Assembly: GCA_963971575.1 (NCBI GenBank)
Contig: OZ020612.1
Coordinates: 31,041,916-31,105,915, forward strand
Reading direction: 5' to 3'
Source: Liopterus haemorrhoidalis
Taxonomy: Eukaryota > Arthropoda > Insecta > Coleoptera > Dytiscidae
Length of the DNA: 64,000 nt
Shown here: positions 33,057 to 44,334 of the stretch, one piece after another
How positions within the stretch are numbered: the stretch's first letter is position 1
How the letters are laid out: each line of letters opens with the position of its first letter
The notes under the pieces: model-generated
Databases searched by the model: none
What the model saw: the letters and a program-made list of their open reading frames with translations, nothing else
What the model was told of the DNA's origin: nothing
Translations under genes and position numbers: made by a program

Positions 33057-36000
33057 CGGATACGGCAGCGATACACACTGAAAAGACTTGGCATCCTTTC
33101 CCTCCGGAGCTTACACAGCCACCTAAGTCTGGGCCGGAACACTCGCGGTGGTGGCAGCAGATACACATCTCTCTGCAATCTGGTCCAGCGTCCCTTCTGG
33201 GCTAACCTCCCACAAGGGACTACAACGGGTTCCTGACACAAATTATAGGAAACCGGGCACAACGGGTCTCCAGCCTCGGAGGAGGTCCCTAATATAGTTG
33301 GCGCCGGCACACCAAATAAGCACATCCGGCGTCGTCACATATGGACAGCGGATTCACGCCATCAGCTTCTAGCTTGCCATGAAGCTGCTTCGCCAGGACG
33401 TAGGGGTTACATGAGGTGACTACATAAACTCTGGTGCGAGTCTCGCCCGGAGCTCAGCTATATGTCGCAACAACAACTTCGTAATCATGCAGAATTCCTA
33501 CGTCTTTCGGCACCGTCGCAGAATGCAGAGGATGGATATGGTTCTGTCCATACTCCTCTACAGAGGAGGCGTCTTCTTCCGCGCCCTCCACCTTCCTCAC
33601 CCAAGAACCTACGCCCTGGGTTTCTAGCGGCTCTTGCGACTGCCGAGGACCGTATCATTGATATACACCATAAGCATGCCATTCGGGTTGAAGACCTTTC
33701 CCGAATGAACGACGTCCTTGAAGACCATCTATCTCCAGCCAGTAGTCTGTGGGATATCGACTGTGCTGTATACGCTGCAGCTACCGTTTTTTGTCCGAAG
33801 CGCCCAAAGTCTATTTGCGTGGACAAGGACGCCAGGCGTATACAGCAGATCTCTTCTAAAATGACACAAGCTCGTCGTGAGGCATCTCGGATTCAATGTG
33901 TGATAGACGTGCTCCGAACGTATAAACCACCTTCTTGGAAACAAAAATCATTTATCAAAATGATACACTTACGTTATCACACAGCGAAGCTATCCACTTT
34001 ATTGCTTCTAAAGCAAAAATCTGTGGATAGTCTCCGAGCTCTGTCCGTGGCGAGAAAAAGACTGGTTAACAAGAAGAGGTGGGTTAAGGAGAACAATATC
34101 TTTCGCTCCAACCCGACGCGTTTGTTCAAACCAGATCCTCCATCATCTTTTGTGTCTCCTACAGTCGAAGAAACAGAGTTCTTCTGGCGAAATATTTATG
34201 AAAAAGACGTCGTTCTTGAAGATACCCCAGTCATCACAGTTCCAGAGATTCTGCGATCTTCATCTTGATCAGCCCCTGGAAGTTCCACCTGTGGTTTCTG
34301 CCGAAATCGGCTGCATATTTACTTCTTCCAAAAGTTATGCAGCCCCAGGAGTTGACTGCATAAATAACTTCTGGTGGAAGTCTTTCCCGTGTGTACATCA
34401 GCATTTGGCTCGAATTTTCACAGAGTACATACGGGGAACAATGCCAATTCCAGCTTGGCTTGTGGAGGGACGAACTGTGTTGATTCCCAAAAAAGGGGAT
34501 TTATCCAGGCCGGAAAACTATCGTCCCATTACTTGTCTTAACACGCTCTATAAGATCTTCACGAGCGTGTTAAATGAGCGGATCCTGAGTTCCATCGGCC
34601 CTGTCTGGAACCAGGTCTATGAACAGAGGGGGTCAAAGAGAGGTATCGCAGGTTGCAAAGAAAATCTTCTTATCGACCGTTGTATCTGTCATGATGCAGT
34701 AGCTCATCTTGGCAACTTGTCGATGGCTTGGGTGGACTATGCTAAGGCCTACGATTCAACATGTCACCAACTGTTGTTGAAACCACCCCGAGATAGTGAG
34801 CTGTATAGAAAACATCATGCTGCTATGGAAGACCAAATTTCATTTATCATCTGGTAAAGAAGTCTTCCATACGGAGTGGGTTCGGTACCAACGAGGAATC
34901 TTTCAAGGTGACTCGTTGAGCCCACTACTCTTCTGCATTTCATTATTGCCTCTCTGTATTGAGCTCAGGAATGGTAATGGGTATAGATGCGGACCGCCGG
35001 GCAGAAGGAAGCATAAAATCACTCATTTGTTTTATGTGGATGACTTGAAACTATATGCCTCCAACCAGAGTGATTTACAAAGCGCTCTGGATACTGTTTA
35101 TAATTACAGTAAGGCGGTTGGCATGAAATTCGGCTTGGATAAATGCGCAGTTCTTCATATTAAACGAGGTCGAGGAGTAGGTGAAGGCGTGGATGTTCAG
35201 TTGGTCGATGGGAGCATTATACGACATCTAGATGTTAGAGAGACTTACACGTACCTGGGTTTTGCTCAAAGCAGGCTCCAGGACGCTAATACCATCAAAA
35301 AGTCTCTTCACAGCAAGTATAAGTCACGACTTAGGCAGATTTGGTCTTCCCAGTTGTCTGGGCGAAATAATTATTCCGCAACAAATATGCTTGCTGTCCC
35401 AATATTGTCCTATACCTTTGGCGTTCTCAAGTGGAATGTCAAAGAGTTACATGTCAAAGAGTTAAGTGTTAAGAGTTGGACATTGAAACGAGCAAGATCA
35501 TGAACATCCACCACAGCCTACATAAAAAATCTTCCCTCCAACATATTTATCTCCCACGTCATCTTGGAGGTAGAGGACTGCTAAATCTGGGGTATCTCCA
35601 TGGCAGAATTGTTCTGGGTACAAGTATTCGGACATTAAGAAGCACTGATCCCCTGATGCAACTCGTCACTACTTATGAGTTTGCAGGTAAAGGAGCGTTC
35701 CTGTTTCAGGCAGCACGTAAAGCAGCAGATTGTCTCGGATTGGCCCAATTAGCGCCAAATACAAGACACACTGGTACTCAGATCTGAGGTAGAAGGATTT
35801 ATATTTGCATGTCAGGATGGGGTGCATAGCACGCTGGCATATCGTAAAAACATCTTGCAGGAAGATATTGCGCATAACTGCAGAGCGTGTAAAACATACC
35901 CAGAAACCCTGACGCATTTATTATCTGCATGCCCCTTCTATGCCGTGTCATACTATATCTACCGGCACAATGCTGCTTTGCGCGTTATATACTACCACCT

Positions 36001-36620
36001 GAGACAGCACTATGGCATCGACACTTCACGTGTCGTGCCTTACACTCCTGGGGACATTGAGGATGTGGTGGAAAATTCCAGATGTCGAATTTACTGGAAT
36101 TATTCTATCCCACTCCTCGACCGCTTCAAGCGTCGAAGCTAGACATCGTTCTGCTGGATCACGAGACACGCGAGATGTTCGTAATCGAATTCTCGTGTCC
36201 AACAGAGAAGAACATTTCTTTGAAAGAGGTCGAAAAACGAGAGAAATACTCTGACCTCCTATCTGAGCTTCGGCATATGTACCCGGAGCACAAAATTAAG
36301 CTTGTGGTTCTAATAATGGGAGTCCTCGGCGGGACGAAGGCGTCTTTCGAGTAGGAACTTAAGATCATACCTGCCTGCAGACCGGTTTCCAGCTCGTTGG
36401 TCTGCAGAGTGCAAAAAGCATGTCTGCTTGGTTCTCTGCGCACTTTGAAGACGCACGGCGTAGTGCACTAGCCGCTGCCGCACATCTCCAGGGTCTGGGA
36501 GAGCGGCAGTGTGTATTTTCCCCGTCAGGTATTTGCGTATGACGTGCTGCCTTGTGGTAAGCCTGAAGTGCAGTACCTGGCGGAGGATGGTTTAAGACCT
36601 AAACCACTACCACCTATATA
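33057..36620 (+). mobile_element. R4/Dong-like LINE with restriction-like endonuclease
   Basis: A GC-richer block of about 3.56 kb with one ORF region (33462-36354) holding RT and then a C-terminal restriction-like endonuclease, with no apurinic-type endonuclease. This is the plan of the R2/R4 group. The element lies between TA runs. Dong and other R4-clade LINEs are known to insert into simple repeats, so TA may be its target. The 3' UTR spans 36355-36620. Confidence 0.8.
33462..36354 (+). pseudogene. R4/Dong-like protein: reverse transcriptase and restriction-like endonuclease
   Basis: N-terminal part 33462-34268. RT begins in 34150-34857 (VLIPKKGDLSRPENYRPI, then motif A MAWVDYAKAYDS). 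It continues in 34796-35503 with RGIFQGDSLSPLLFCIS and the catalytic YVDD at 35033-35044. A connecting piece at 35476-35787 has YLPRHLGGRGLLNLG. The CCHC knuckle CRACKTYPETLTHLLSACP is in 35822-36142. The endonuclease is in 36082-36354: LDIVLLDHETREMFVIEFSCP carries the PD-(D/E)xK-type residues, followed by EKREKYSDLL and LVVLIMGVLGG. Five frame changes break the chain, yet every catalytic motif is still legible. No clear N-terminal zinc finger was found. Confidence 0.85.
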
Positions 36621-36657
36621 TATCATGTAGGTGAAATAAATAAATTAAATCATGGAA

Positions 36658-36691
36658 CGTTTCGCATTTATTTCAGTAAATGCATCCTCAG
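36658..36691 (-). other. PLE-type 3' hairpin on the minus strand
   Basis: On the minus strand CTGAGGA, T, then a perfect 7-bp stem GCATTTA/TAAATGC with a 6-base loop, then GAAACG. Same plan as 9325-9361 but with a fully different stem. It marks an otherwise unrecognised minus-strand PLE 3' fragment (about 36625-36960). Confidence 0.55.
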
Positions 36692-36969
36692 CCTGTGATA
36701 TTCAGTTATCATAAACTGTGCAGAACGATGTGGAAGGTCATGTACCAATCCTAGGTAAAAAACGAGGTTATAAGTTAAAAATTATAAAACACATGGAAAA
36801 AGTACGTAGAAATAAAAATAAAAATAAAAATATGAAAAAATTAGGTTAAACGAGACGATGTTACCGTGTCCATAATTTAAAATCACATTTGATTTTAAAT
36901 TGAAAAAAATATACCTTTAAAAAACCTTACCATTTTTATGGCGGACATATAAAAATATCATATAACATT

Positions 36970-38345
36970 GACAATCCGTACTACGTTAACAATTCGTTTG
37001 ATCTTGTTAAGGCACTTAAAGATTTCAAAATTCCGAATAATTTTACCTTAATTAGTTTGGATGTAGTTTCATTATTTCCAAGTCTCACTTGGGACCTTAT
37101 TTTACAAGAAATTTAAAAAAAATGGTCAGACATCTCCAAAGTCACCCCTATCAGCAGGGATATTTTTATTGAAATTTTAAAAAACATATATCATTCTTCT
37201 TATTTTGCTTTTGAGGATAAGATTTACTTACAGAAGAAGGGTTGTCCAATGGGTAGCAATCTCTCACCCATCTTAGCTCAAATAACGATGGATACCTTAT
37301 TGGATAAGGTTTTGGAAAGATTGGATTTCCAAGTACCTTTTATAAAAAAAATGTTGATGACTTAGTGTTTGCAGTTCCGTTGGACAAAACCAATTATGTC
37401 TTGGAAAAATTCAATGAATATCATCCTTCGATACAATTTACCATAGAGGTAGAAGATGTGGAAAACGAAAGGCGTTCCCTTTTTGGACACCTACTTCTTT
37501 AGGGATATCGATAATACCCTCAAATTCAGTTGGTACACCAAAAAAACCTACTCAGGTAGATATCTTAACTTTCTTTCTTTTCACCCACTTAAATACAAAA
37601 TAGCACTTTTAAAAACTATGAAAGAGAGTCACAAAAATTTCAGATATAATTTTCCTTAAAAACAAGTTAAAAAGATTGGCCGGAATTTTCGTAGCAAATT
37701 CATATCCAAAAAAATTAGTTTACAAATTTTTTTTCAACTGTGATACAGATCAGTAGTCCACTGGACCGGGGGGGAGGGGGTAATGTGGGATTGGTTACCA
37801 AGACAGCGGAAGTTTCTGAACCTAAAAAATACAGAGCCCTCACATATTTGGGACACACTTCAAATAGCCTCAAGAAGGTACTAAGGTTGGAAAATCTAGT
37901 TATTGCAGACAAACCTTTATCTAAGTTAGCTTCTATAAATACTAAATTAAAAAATAAATATAACATTGTTTCTAGTAAAAACTGTACTTACAAATTGAAA
38001 TGCGAATGTAACAAAGTTCGTAGTTGTACAATAAAGTTGTACATAGGCAGTACGGTACAAAAACTTAGTAATAGGATAACACAAAACCGTTCTGATGCTA
38101 AAATAAGTCCTAAAAAATGCGCTTTGGGACAACATATTCATAACACTAAGCATAAAGTTGATTTCGGTAATCCTGACGTTTTGGACCGTTTCTCCCATTT
38201 TTCTAATAGTATGTTTAAAGAGATGTGTTATATTAATCATTTTGATCACACACTGAACTCCAGAAAGGACATTGAAAATTTACATTCTATTTACTCTTTC
38301 CTTCTTACTTTTAAAAAAATAAGGAAAAAAATGATCCTCAAGTAG
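36970..38345 (+). pseudogene. PLE-3 reverse transcriptase, linker and GIY-YIG endonuclease
   Basis: RT motif A LISLDVVSLFPS (about 37050-37085) is followed after a stop by motif B GCPMGSNLSPILAQI (about 37240-37285). The catalytic box is NVDD at 37350-37361 (usually YVDD/YADD) next to an A run with a frame change. The linker at 37456-37659 has GRYLNFLSFHP. A G-rich insertion-like stretch (37768-37781) precedes LTYLGHTSNSLKKV. The GIY-YIG domain (about 37970-38300) shows CTYKLKC and LYIGST, then RITQNRSD and a glutamate in KEMCYI. Stops and shifts inactivate RT. The endonuclease frame itself is open for about 200 codons (37740-38345). Confidence 0.82.
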
Positions 38346-38810
38346 TTAATGTGTGATATAAATGATTTCAAATACCCATGTTACATATTTATCATTTTAT
38401 TGTTGTTTTTATATAATTCTAAAGTCATACACATTCCCGCTTAAATTCAAACATTACCCAAGGTCATCATAATGAGTCATGGGATAAAGAGTACTTCTTC
38501 TTACTTTGTAGTCAAATAATAGAACATTCTGGAACTAATTTCCTTATCTCCGCCCCTCAACACCTGTTCTTCTTCCCTTTGTAAAACAAAATGGCCGCTT
38601 CACGATTGTTTTTTTATTTGTTCTAGAATGTTGTTAATTTAAAGTTTTAAATTGTGAAGATGATATAGTGCTTGATTGGTTTGATGATTTATAACGACTT
38701 AGTTCGTTTTTTTAAAACATCTATTTGTTCCTCTTAATTATTTCAGTGAGTAAAAATTAACTGGTGTTATGATTACCTAAACTAATTGCACATTGTTGTT
38801 ATAGATACCT

Positions 38811-38840
38811 TGAATAAAGCCAACGAACAGTTGGCGAAAT
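38811..38840 (+). other. PLE-3 3' hairpin followed by GAAA
   Basis: Perfect stem GCCAAC/GTTGGC with loop GAACA, immediately followed by GAAAT. The bases before it (CTTGAATAAA) differ from CTGANGA, so only the stem-then-GAAA part matches the hairpins of PLE-1/2/4. Confidence 0.45.
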
Positions 38841-38911
38841 ATAGGCCGTATGAAATAAATGTGGGTTATTCACAACACGATCTTCTTTGTCCCAACTAAA
38901 TTAAGTATATA

Positions 38912-39868
38912 TAGGGTTACCATACGTCCCGGTTTGACCGGGACAGTCCCGGTTTTCAATATATGTCCCGGTTTGAAATATGTCCCGGTTTTTTAGTATT
39001 AGTATTTAGTTTTATAATTATTATAAATAAAATAATAAAAATTATTTTATATATATTTTTTTTTATAATAGTTTCAATACTAGAAAGATTCGATTTACTA
39101 TAGGCAAATTTCATGCACCCCGCAGAAAGGGGAAGTCGCTCCCGCCTTACATCCCCACTTTGCTATTTACATGGTGACGGTCACAAATTCTATCAAGTTT
39201 GCGAATCATACATTTCTCTTTGGCAATAAAATTTTGAAGAGCTTGAAGAACATACTGGGCATTCAATATATCTATGAATAGGAATAATATTAAGAAAACA
39301 ATGGAGCTAATTAATTCAAAGTTTTCCAATCCTGTTATTAATTCTGACAGATTATTTGTCGAAGTTGTATACACTAAAAAGTTTTTTAATGACACTAACC
39401 GCAAAAATGTATGGCTCGAAAAAGGCACTAGTATCGAGGAAAAGTGGATACAATTATTTCAAGATTTTCAAGAAAAAAATATTTTAATTACAAATTTAAA
39501 GAAAATTATCGAATTTACTTTTTGTTTTCCTGGAACATCAACATCCATAGAGCGTCTATTTTCTATAATGCAAAGCGTATGGACATCTGAAAGAAATCGT
39601 TTGCTTGAAAGAAATGTTGGTGCATTATTGTTTGTTAAAACAAAGGTGAATTTAAACTGCACTGAATTTTATAAACACATTGAAAATAACGATAACTTTC
39701 TACAAAAAATATTATCTACAGAAAAATATAGGAACATTCAATGTTCAATAAAATAAAATTCTGTGATTATTTTGTAATATTTAAAATAAAATCAAATTAT
39801 TATTTAAAACACGCTTTTCTAATTTTTACCCTGTCCCGGTTTAGCGCACAAAAAATATGGTAACCCTA
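38912..39868 (+). mobile_element. hAT element with transposase remnant, 957 bp
   Basis: 8-bp duplication AGTATATA at 38904-38911 and 39869-39876. The terminal repeats are TAGGGTTACCATAY. CCCGG-containing motifs lie just inside both ends. The element is an internal-deletion derivative: only the C-terminal part of a transposase remains. Confidence 0.88.
39274..39756 (+). pseudogene. hAT transposase C-terminal fragment (dimerisation region)
   Basis: 160 codons open to a stop at 39754-39756. The C-terminal half contains FCFPGTSTSIERLFSIMQ, WTSERNRL and ALLFVKTK, the signature of the hAT dimerisation domain. The upstream catalytic core with its first Asp residues and the zinc-finger N-terminus are missing; a full hAT transposase has about 500-700 residues. 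It ends about 110 bp before the right terminal repeat, as expected for an internally deleted copy. Confidence 0.85.
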
Positions 39869-39869
39869 A

Positions 39870-39876
<7 letters not shown>

Positions 39877-39916
<40 letters not shown>

Positions 39917-40485
39917 TTGGACAAAAGACTCATCTCCGAGATGCTCCACATTCAAACAGCTAAAAATCAAGTTGTCAATAAAAAAACGGACACGAATGAG
40001 TTGAACACTGCCTACCAAATTTTATTATAGAAATATTACATTGTTTTATAATCACTGACATGGATTTGACTTGCAATTGTCTTATCTCTGTAGGTCAATG
40101 CACTCTATCAGCTGGTGACGTATCTTGTCTAGTTTTTTCATACCTGTACAAACCATCGTAGAGGTATCATGTGTTTCTATTTTATTAACTTGACATATGC
40201 AATTAGCATTTATTTTTTAAGAAATTGGTAAGTTTGTCTCTTTTTTCTGATTTTGGAATGCTACCTTGTTTGTATAATTCTCTGTTCAAATAATTATGAA
40301 TTGTTTCAATGATTGTAATGTATTATATTTATTTTTTAGACTGATGATGTGTAAATTGGATGTACACGAAACGTTTCATTTTATTTTATTGACAATATAA
40401 CCTGACGAATACCAAGAGAATATTGTTTTATTTATATACCAATCGTCAAGAAACCTATACTTTATATATATATATATATATATAT
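39877..40485 (+). mobile_element. PLE-4, short 3' fragment in a TA microsatellite
   Basis: A TA run (about 39872-39910) is followed by the last 36 or so codons of the GIY-YIG domain and the complete 3' UTR, nearly identical to 32489-33040. It ends in another TA run (about 40463-40485). It is strongly 5'-truncated. Confidence 0.85.
40341..40377 (+). other. Conserved hairpin at PLE-4 3' end
   Basis: Same sequence as 32909-32945: CTGATGA, T, GTGTA/TACAC stem, GAAAC, GTTTC. Confidence 0.6.
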
Positions 40486-41436
40486 AGGTTTGCACGTATG
40501 TTACTTGTATTTAGTAGTAGTTGGAGTAGGTATCGATTGAGAACTAATTCTAAATTGGTACCTACTTGTAATGTTTTGAGTGTAATAATAATTGTATAAT
40601 GTATAAATTAATGTACATGTATAATGTATGGAGTAAGGAATGTTTATATATGCATAAATATGTGCATGTACATTCTATTTGTATAGATATCTAGCTTATA
40701 ATAATATTTCTATGTTTATAAGGTAAGTAATGTATATGTATGGACACATGAATGTACCTCTGAGTCTGTATGTTCTTAAAAATAAATAAATAAATATAAT
40801 ATACTAAAATCGCGATATCGAATGAAACATATCGATACTGGTATCATATCAATAGTATCGGAACATCCCTACTCATCAGGCTAATGTAACCAATTTTGCA
40901 CAAATTCGATATCTGAACTAGAAATACCTGTATGCGCATTAAATACGACCTTTCTAAAACTTAGAGTTAATGGCCACTTAATGTAAACGAAAACTTGTTT
41001 TTTTGTTTCATAAATGTCACGATAATTAATTTTGTTTATTATGCCTGTTGGCGATTTATTTATCTTTTTGCATAAGATACTCAGAAACTTTCAATATAAT
41101 TACGGTATTTTAGCCAGTTACATACTAATCGAAACGATGTGTTGTGTGAATTTTCCCTCATTTCAGGCTTTGATAGGTATTTAATAAGTGTAAGAAGCCA
41201 ACAGAATAATGGATGTTTAGTACAATATATTTTCTATAATCGCATCAAAATCTACAGTTATTTTTTTTTACCATTTATTATCGAATATCACAGTCTTATA
41301 ATAAAACACGACAATAAAATCTTGTACTTCGTCAATAAGGTGCAAGGCTTCATACATAACACAGTAAATTCGATTTCCTCGGAAAAAGTATCAGCTTGTC
41401 CATGAGTACCCTGCCGTCACCTAAAGTAACTCACAG
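40486..41436. other. LINE-type 3' tail, then no recognised feature
   Basis: 40486-40797 ends in AAATAAATAAATAAAT after a TG-rich UTR-like stretch, which looks like a LINE 3' end on the plus strand. 40800-41436 shows no motif or repeat I can name. Confidence 0.35.
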
Positions 41437-41444
41437 GTCATAAC

Positions 41445-42241
41445 TAGTGATGTGCCGGAGCTCCGTATCCGTATCCACGGATGATTCATAAAAAATAAAA
41501 ATCCGTATCCGAGTCCGTATCCGTTTATCTAAAGCGGATCTGAAACGGATCTCATATAGATACATTTGAATTAGTTATAATATAAGATTGCGTTTAAAAA
41601 TGCTCAAGGAGGATTGAATTTTACTCTGACGTTTAAATTGATATTTAGTCGAGCATCACATTATTTACCGGTGGTTTTAGAATATGGTTTTAGAATGTTC
41701 CTGTAGTTACTTTTGGGAGTAATATATCTACTAAAACATGCCATTTATACAGACTATACGTTGTAAAGTACATTCATAACAAAATAATAAAATTTATTCT
41801 GCGATTAAGTAATTGTAAATGTCGGTAATCCGCAACATCAAAGAAATTTTACTAATAACTAAAAAAATCAACAAAATATCCGGACAGTGATTTTCAGTTT
41901 CTTGTAAGCTGAAAAATTATGTTTCAAAGGTTCCTGTTACTCATCGGCGTATGTTTCACGCGTTCTACGTGCCCGGGTATAATTGAAAGTAAAGCGATAT
42001 TAATTCTCGCTGGTCAGCCCATGTTAGCAAGCGCTTATAGGCGCTAGTAACAATCTTTCTACGTGTTCATACCCTCAGTTTGCATGTTTTGGTTTATAGG
42101 AACAGCACGACACATGTAACTATCGCTTCAAGGTCGGTCGTTTTTCTACTACAATGCAACATCCGCATCCGCGGATTAGGACGCACATAATCCGTATCCG
42201 TATCCATGGATCAGGCTCTTATATGAATCGGCACAGCACTA
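41445..42241. mobile_element. Non-autonomous hAT element, 797 bp
   Basis: 8-bp duplication GTCATAAC at 41437-41444 and 42242-42249. The terminal repeats are TAGTGMTGTGCCG. Both subterminal zones contain clustered CCGTATCC motifs in either orientation. No transposase remnant is seen. Confidence 0.87.
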
Positions 42242-42303
42242 GTCATAACACAAGACTAACCTCTCCCAGATATCCTCGAACTGTACACACAGAATTTAAA
42301 TAG

Positions 42304-42327
42304 GTAACACAGACAAATCTGTGTTAC
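42304..42327. repeat. 10-bp perfect hairpin
   Basis: GTAACACAGA, loop CAAA, TCTGTGTTAC. Isolated. Confidence 0.5.
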
Positions 42328-42387
42328 ACATATCACAGATAGGAGACTCTTCATCTCGAAGGAGCTGTCCATGGATCTACTATCGAC

Positions 42388-42704
42388 AGTGGCGCAGCCA
42401 AGGGGGGGGGGCGACGGGCCTGGCCCCTCCCGGGACCAACATATTACTCGGCGCTCTTCGGATAGTTGAAGCTAGAATTTGTTAAATACAACCAGTGGCG
42501 CAGCCAAAGGAGGGCGACGGGCCTGGGCCCCTCCCAGGATCAACTGATTTTTCGGCGCTCTCCGGATAGTTGAAGATAGAATTTGTTAAACACAACCAGT
42601 GGCGCAGCCAAGAGGGAAGGCCGACGGGCCTGGGCCCCTCCCAGGACCAGCAGGTTACTCGGCGCTCTCCGGATAGTTGAAGATAGAATTTGTTAAACAC
42701 AACC
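42388..42704. repeat. Three tandem units of 105 bp
   Basis: Units start AGTGGCGCAGCCA at 42388, 42493 and 42598 and end with TTAAACACAACC-type sequence. G/C-rich fronts (a G run, GGGCCCCTCCC) sit in an AT-rich neighbourhood. The first unit has a run of ten G. Confidence 0.88.
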
Positions 42705-42889
42705 TATCTATAATATAATACCCTAGCGTGTGTTCGTGTGTGCCGGTTTCCGAAATGTAACGAAATATTCCGAAGCTAACCGAAGTGTATATTGAAATGT
42801 AACGCGCCAAGTTTTTGTTTGAAAGAAACCGGAAAATAATAATAGTTGTTAATTGATATGTTTACACAAATATTGTAAAATAACATAAA

Positions 42890-43490
42890 GAAATGTCTAG
42901 GGTTTCGTAGGCATAAACAAGAAACTTTAGATACTCCTATATGCTTTGACCGATATGAAAAATATTTTGCAGATTTATTATTTAAGAAACTGCGGATAAA
43001 ATAACGTATAGAAATGTCCAGGGTTTCGTAGGCATAAACAAGACGAAAGTATAGAGTACATTCGTATATCCTATGATCGATATGAAAAATATTTTGCAGA
43101 TTTATTCTCTAAGAATCTGCGGATAAAATAACTTCCGAAGCTTACCGAAGTGTATTGACATGTAACGCGCCATGTATATAGAAATGTCTAGGATTTCGTA
43201 GGCATAAACAAGAAACTCTAGATACTCCTATATGCTTTGACCGATACGAACAATATTTTGCAGATTTATTCTTTAAGAAACTGCGGATAAAATAACATAT
43301 GAAAATGTCTAGGGTTTCGTAGGCATAAACAAGAAACTCTAGACACTCCTATATCCTTTGACTGATATGAACAATATTTTGCAAATTTATTCTCTAAGAA
43401 TCTGGGGATAAAATTACATAAAGAAATGTCTAGAGTTTCGAAAGTATAAACGAGAAACTCTAAACACACCTATATACTGACCGAAATGAT
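42890..43490. repeat. Five tandem units of about 121 bp
   Basis: Units start near 42891, 43012, 43182, 43303 and 43424, each with AAATGTCTAGGGTTTCGTAG or a variant. The second spacing is 170 bp because a roughly 50-bp piece resembling 42768-42815 (TGTAACGCGCCA) is inserted. Confidence 0.85.
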
Positions 43491-43555
43491 CATAACCTAC
43501 CAATCTGAAGTAGGTTTTACAATGTAAGGAATATTTTGAAATGACTGACTATAGT

Positions 43556-43600
43556 GTAGTACTGACTTTTAAATGATTTACATTTAAAAGTCAGTACTAC
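43556..43600. repeat. 20-bp perfect hairpin
   Basis: GTAGTACTGACTTTTAAATG at 43556-43575, loop ATTTA, exact complement at 43581-43600. The pairing extends about six more bases on each side with one mismatch. It could be a minimal hairpin MITE. Confidence 0.75.
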
Positions 43601-43737
43601 ATTATAAATATAACCATATAACCAGATCTGGTTTGCAAAAGTGAACGTAATATACGAAAACGGGCAAACAGTTAAATTTTACAGTGTAATAGTTTCTCAC
43701 GATTTATCTCAAACTGATTTGAGATATAGTGTAAGTA

Positions 43738-43890
43738 CGCTTTTTTTCGTGTGTGCCTTTTTCCGTGTGTGCTTTTTTCCGTATGTGTATTTTTCCATGT
43801 GCGCTTTTTTTCGTGTGTGCTTTTTTTATGTGCGCTTTTTGCTGTGTGCGTATTAATCCGTGTGCGTTTTTTCCGTGTGCATATTTTTAT
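43738..43890. repeat. TG/T-rich minisatellite
   Basis: About nine imperfect 15-17-bp units of the type CCGTGTGTGCTTTTT. Confidence 0.8.
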
Positions 43891-44334
43891 ATTTTATAAG
43901 TACCTAATTGGAAAATTTATTTTAATAAATATATTTTAAATTTACTGTTTCAAATCATTTTTAATTTTAACAATATAAATGTAATGCAGTGAGTAAAAAT
44001 TAATCGTTTTCCCATCTAAAAAAGTTTAAGAATAAATCATTCGGAATAATACTTATTATTTGTCCAGTTTTTAATAATAGGCGAAGAGTTGAATTTGAAT
44101 TGGATGAAGTAAGGCGTATGGCTAGAGAAAGAAGTCAGACGCGTCGAAAAAGTTCCACATTAAGGTATTGATTTGTTTGCCAACATTGTTCGCAACGGGT
44201 ACACTTGTATAATAATATATTCTTTATTTTCCCTAGACCTTGCGGCATTTAAAGCATTAACCATCACAAAAAAATAAATAAATAAAAAAATAAATTAACT
44301 TTCAATATGGATAATTTAACAATATTTTGTTATC
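43891..44334. other. No recognised feature
   Basis: AT-rich. A possible short tail of AAATAAA units lies near 44270-44295. No coding signal. Confidence 0.35.

Larger units (their letters stand above)
36960..38903 (+). mobile_element. PLE-3, Penelope-like element with RT and GIY-YIG
   Basis: Plus strand, 5'-truncated within RT. Coding remnants run to 38345 and a 3' UTR with a hairpin at 38811-38840 follows. It differs in sequence from PLE-1/2/4, so it is a second PLE family. A hAT element sits at its 3' border. Confidence 0.75.

Noticed and set aside
32953..33325. Minus-strand frames across the TA run and the start of the R4-like LINE
   Set aside because: They include TA-repeat translations (YIYIYI) and are antisense to element sequence.
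37768..37781. G-run as a regulatory G-quadruplex
   Set aside because: Only two long G tracts lie close together, inside a decayed PLE coding region. Too little to support a role.
42720..43500. A Helitron ending at CCCTAGCG with the 121-bp array as its interior
   Set aside because: No hairpin at the right distance and no matching TC end were found.
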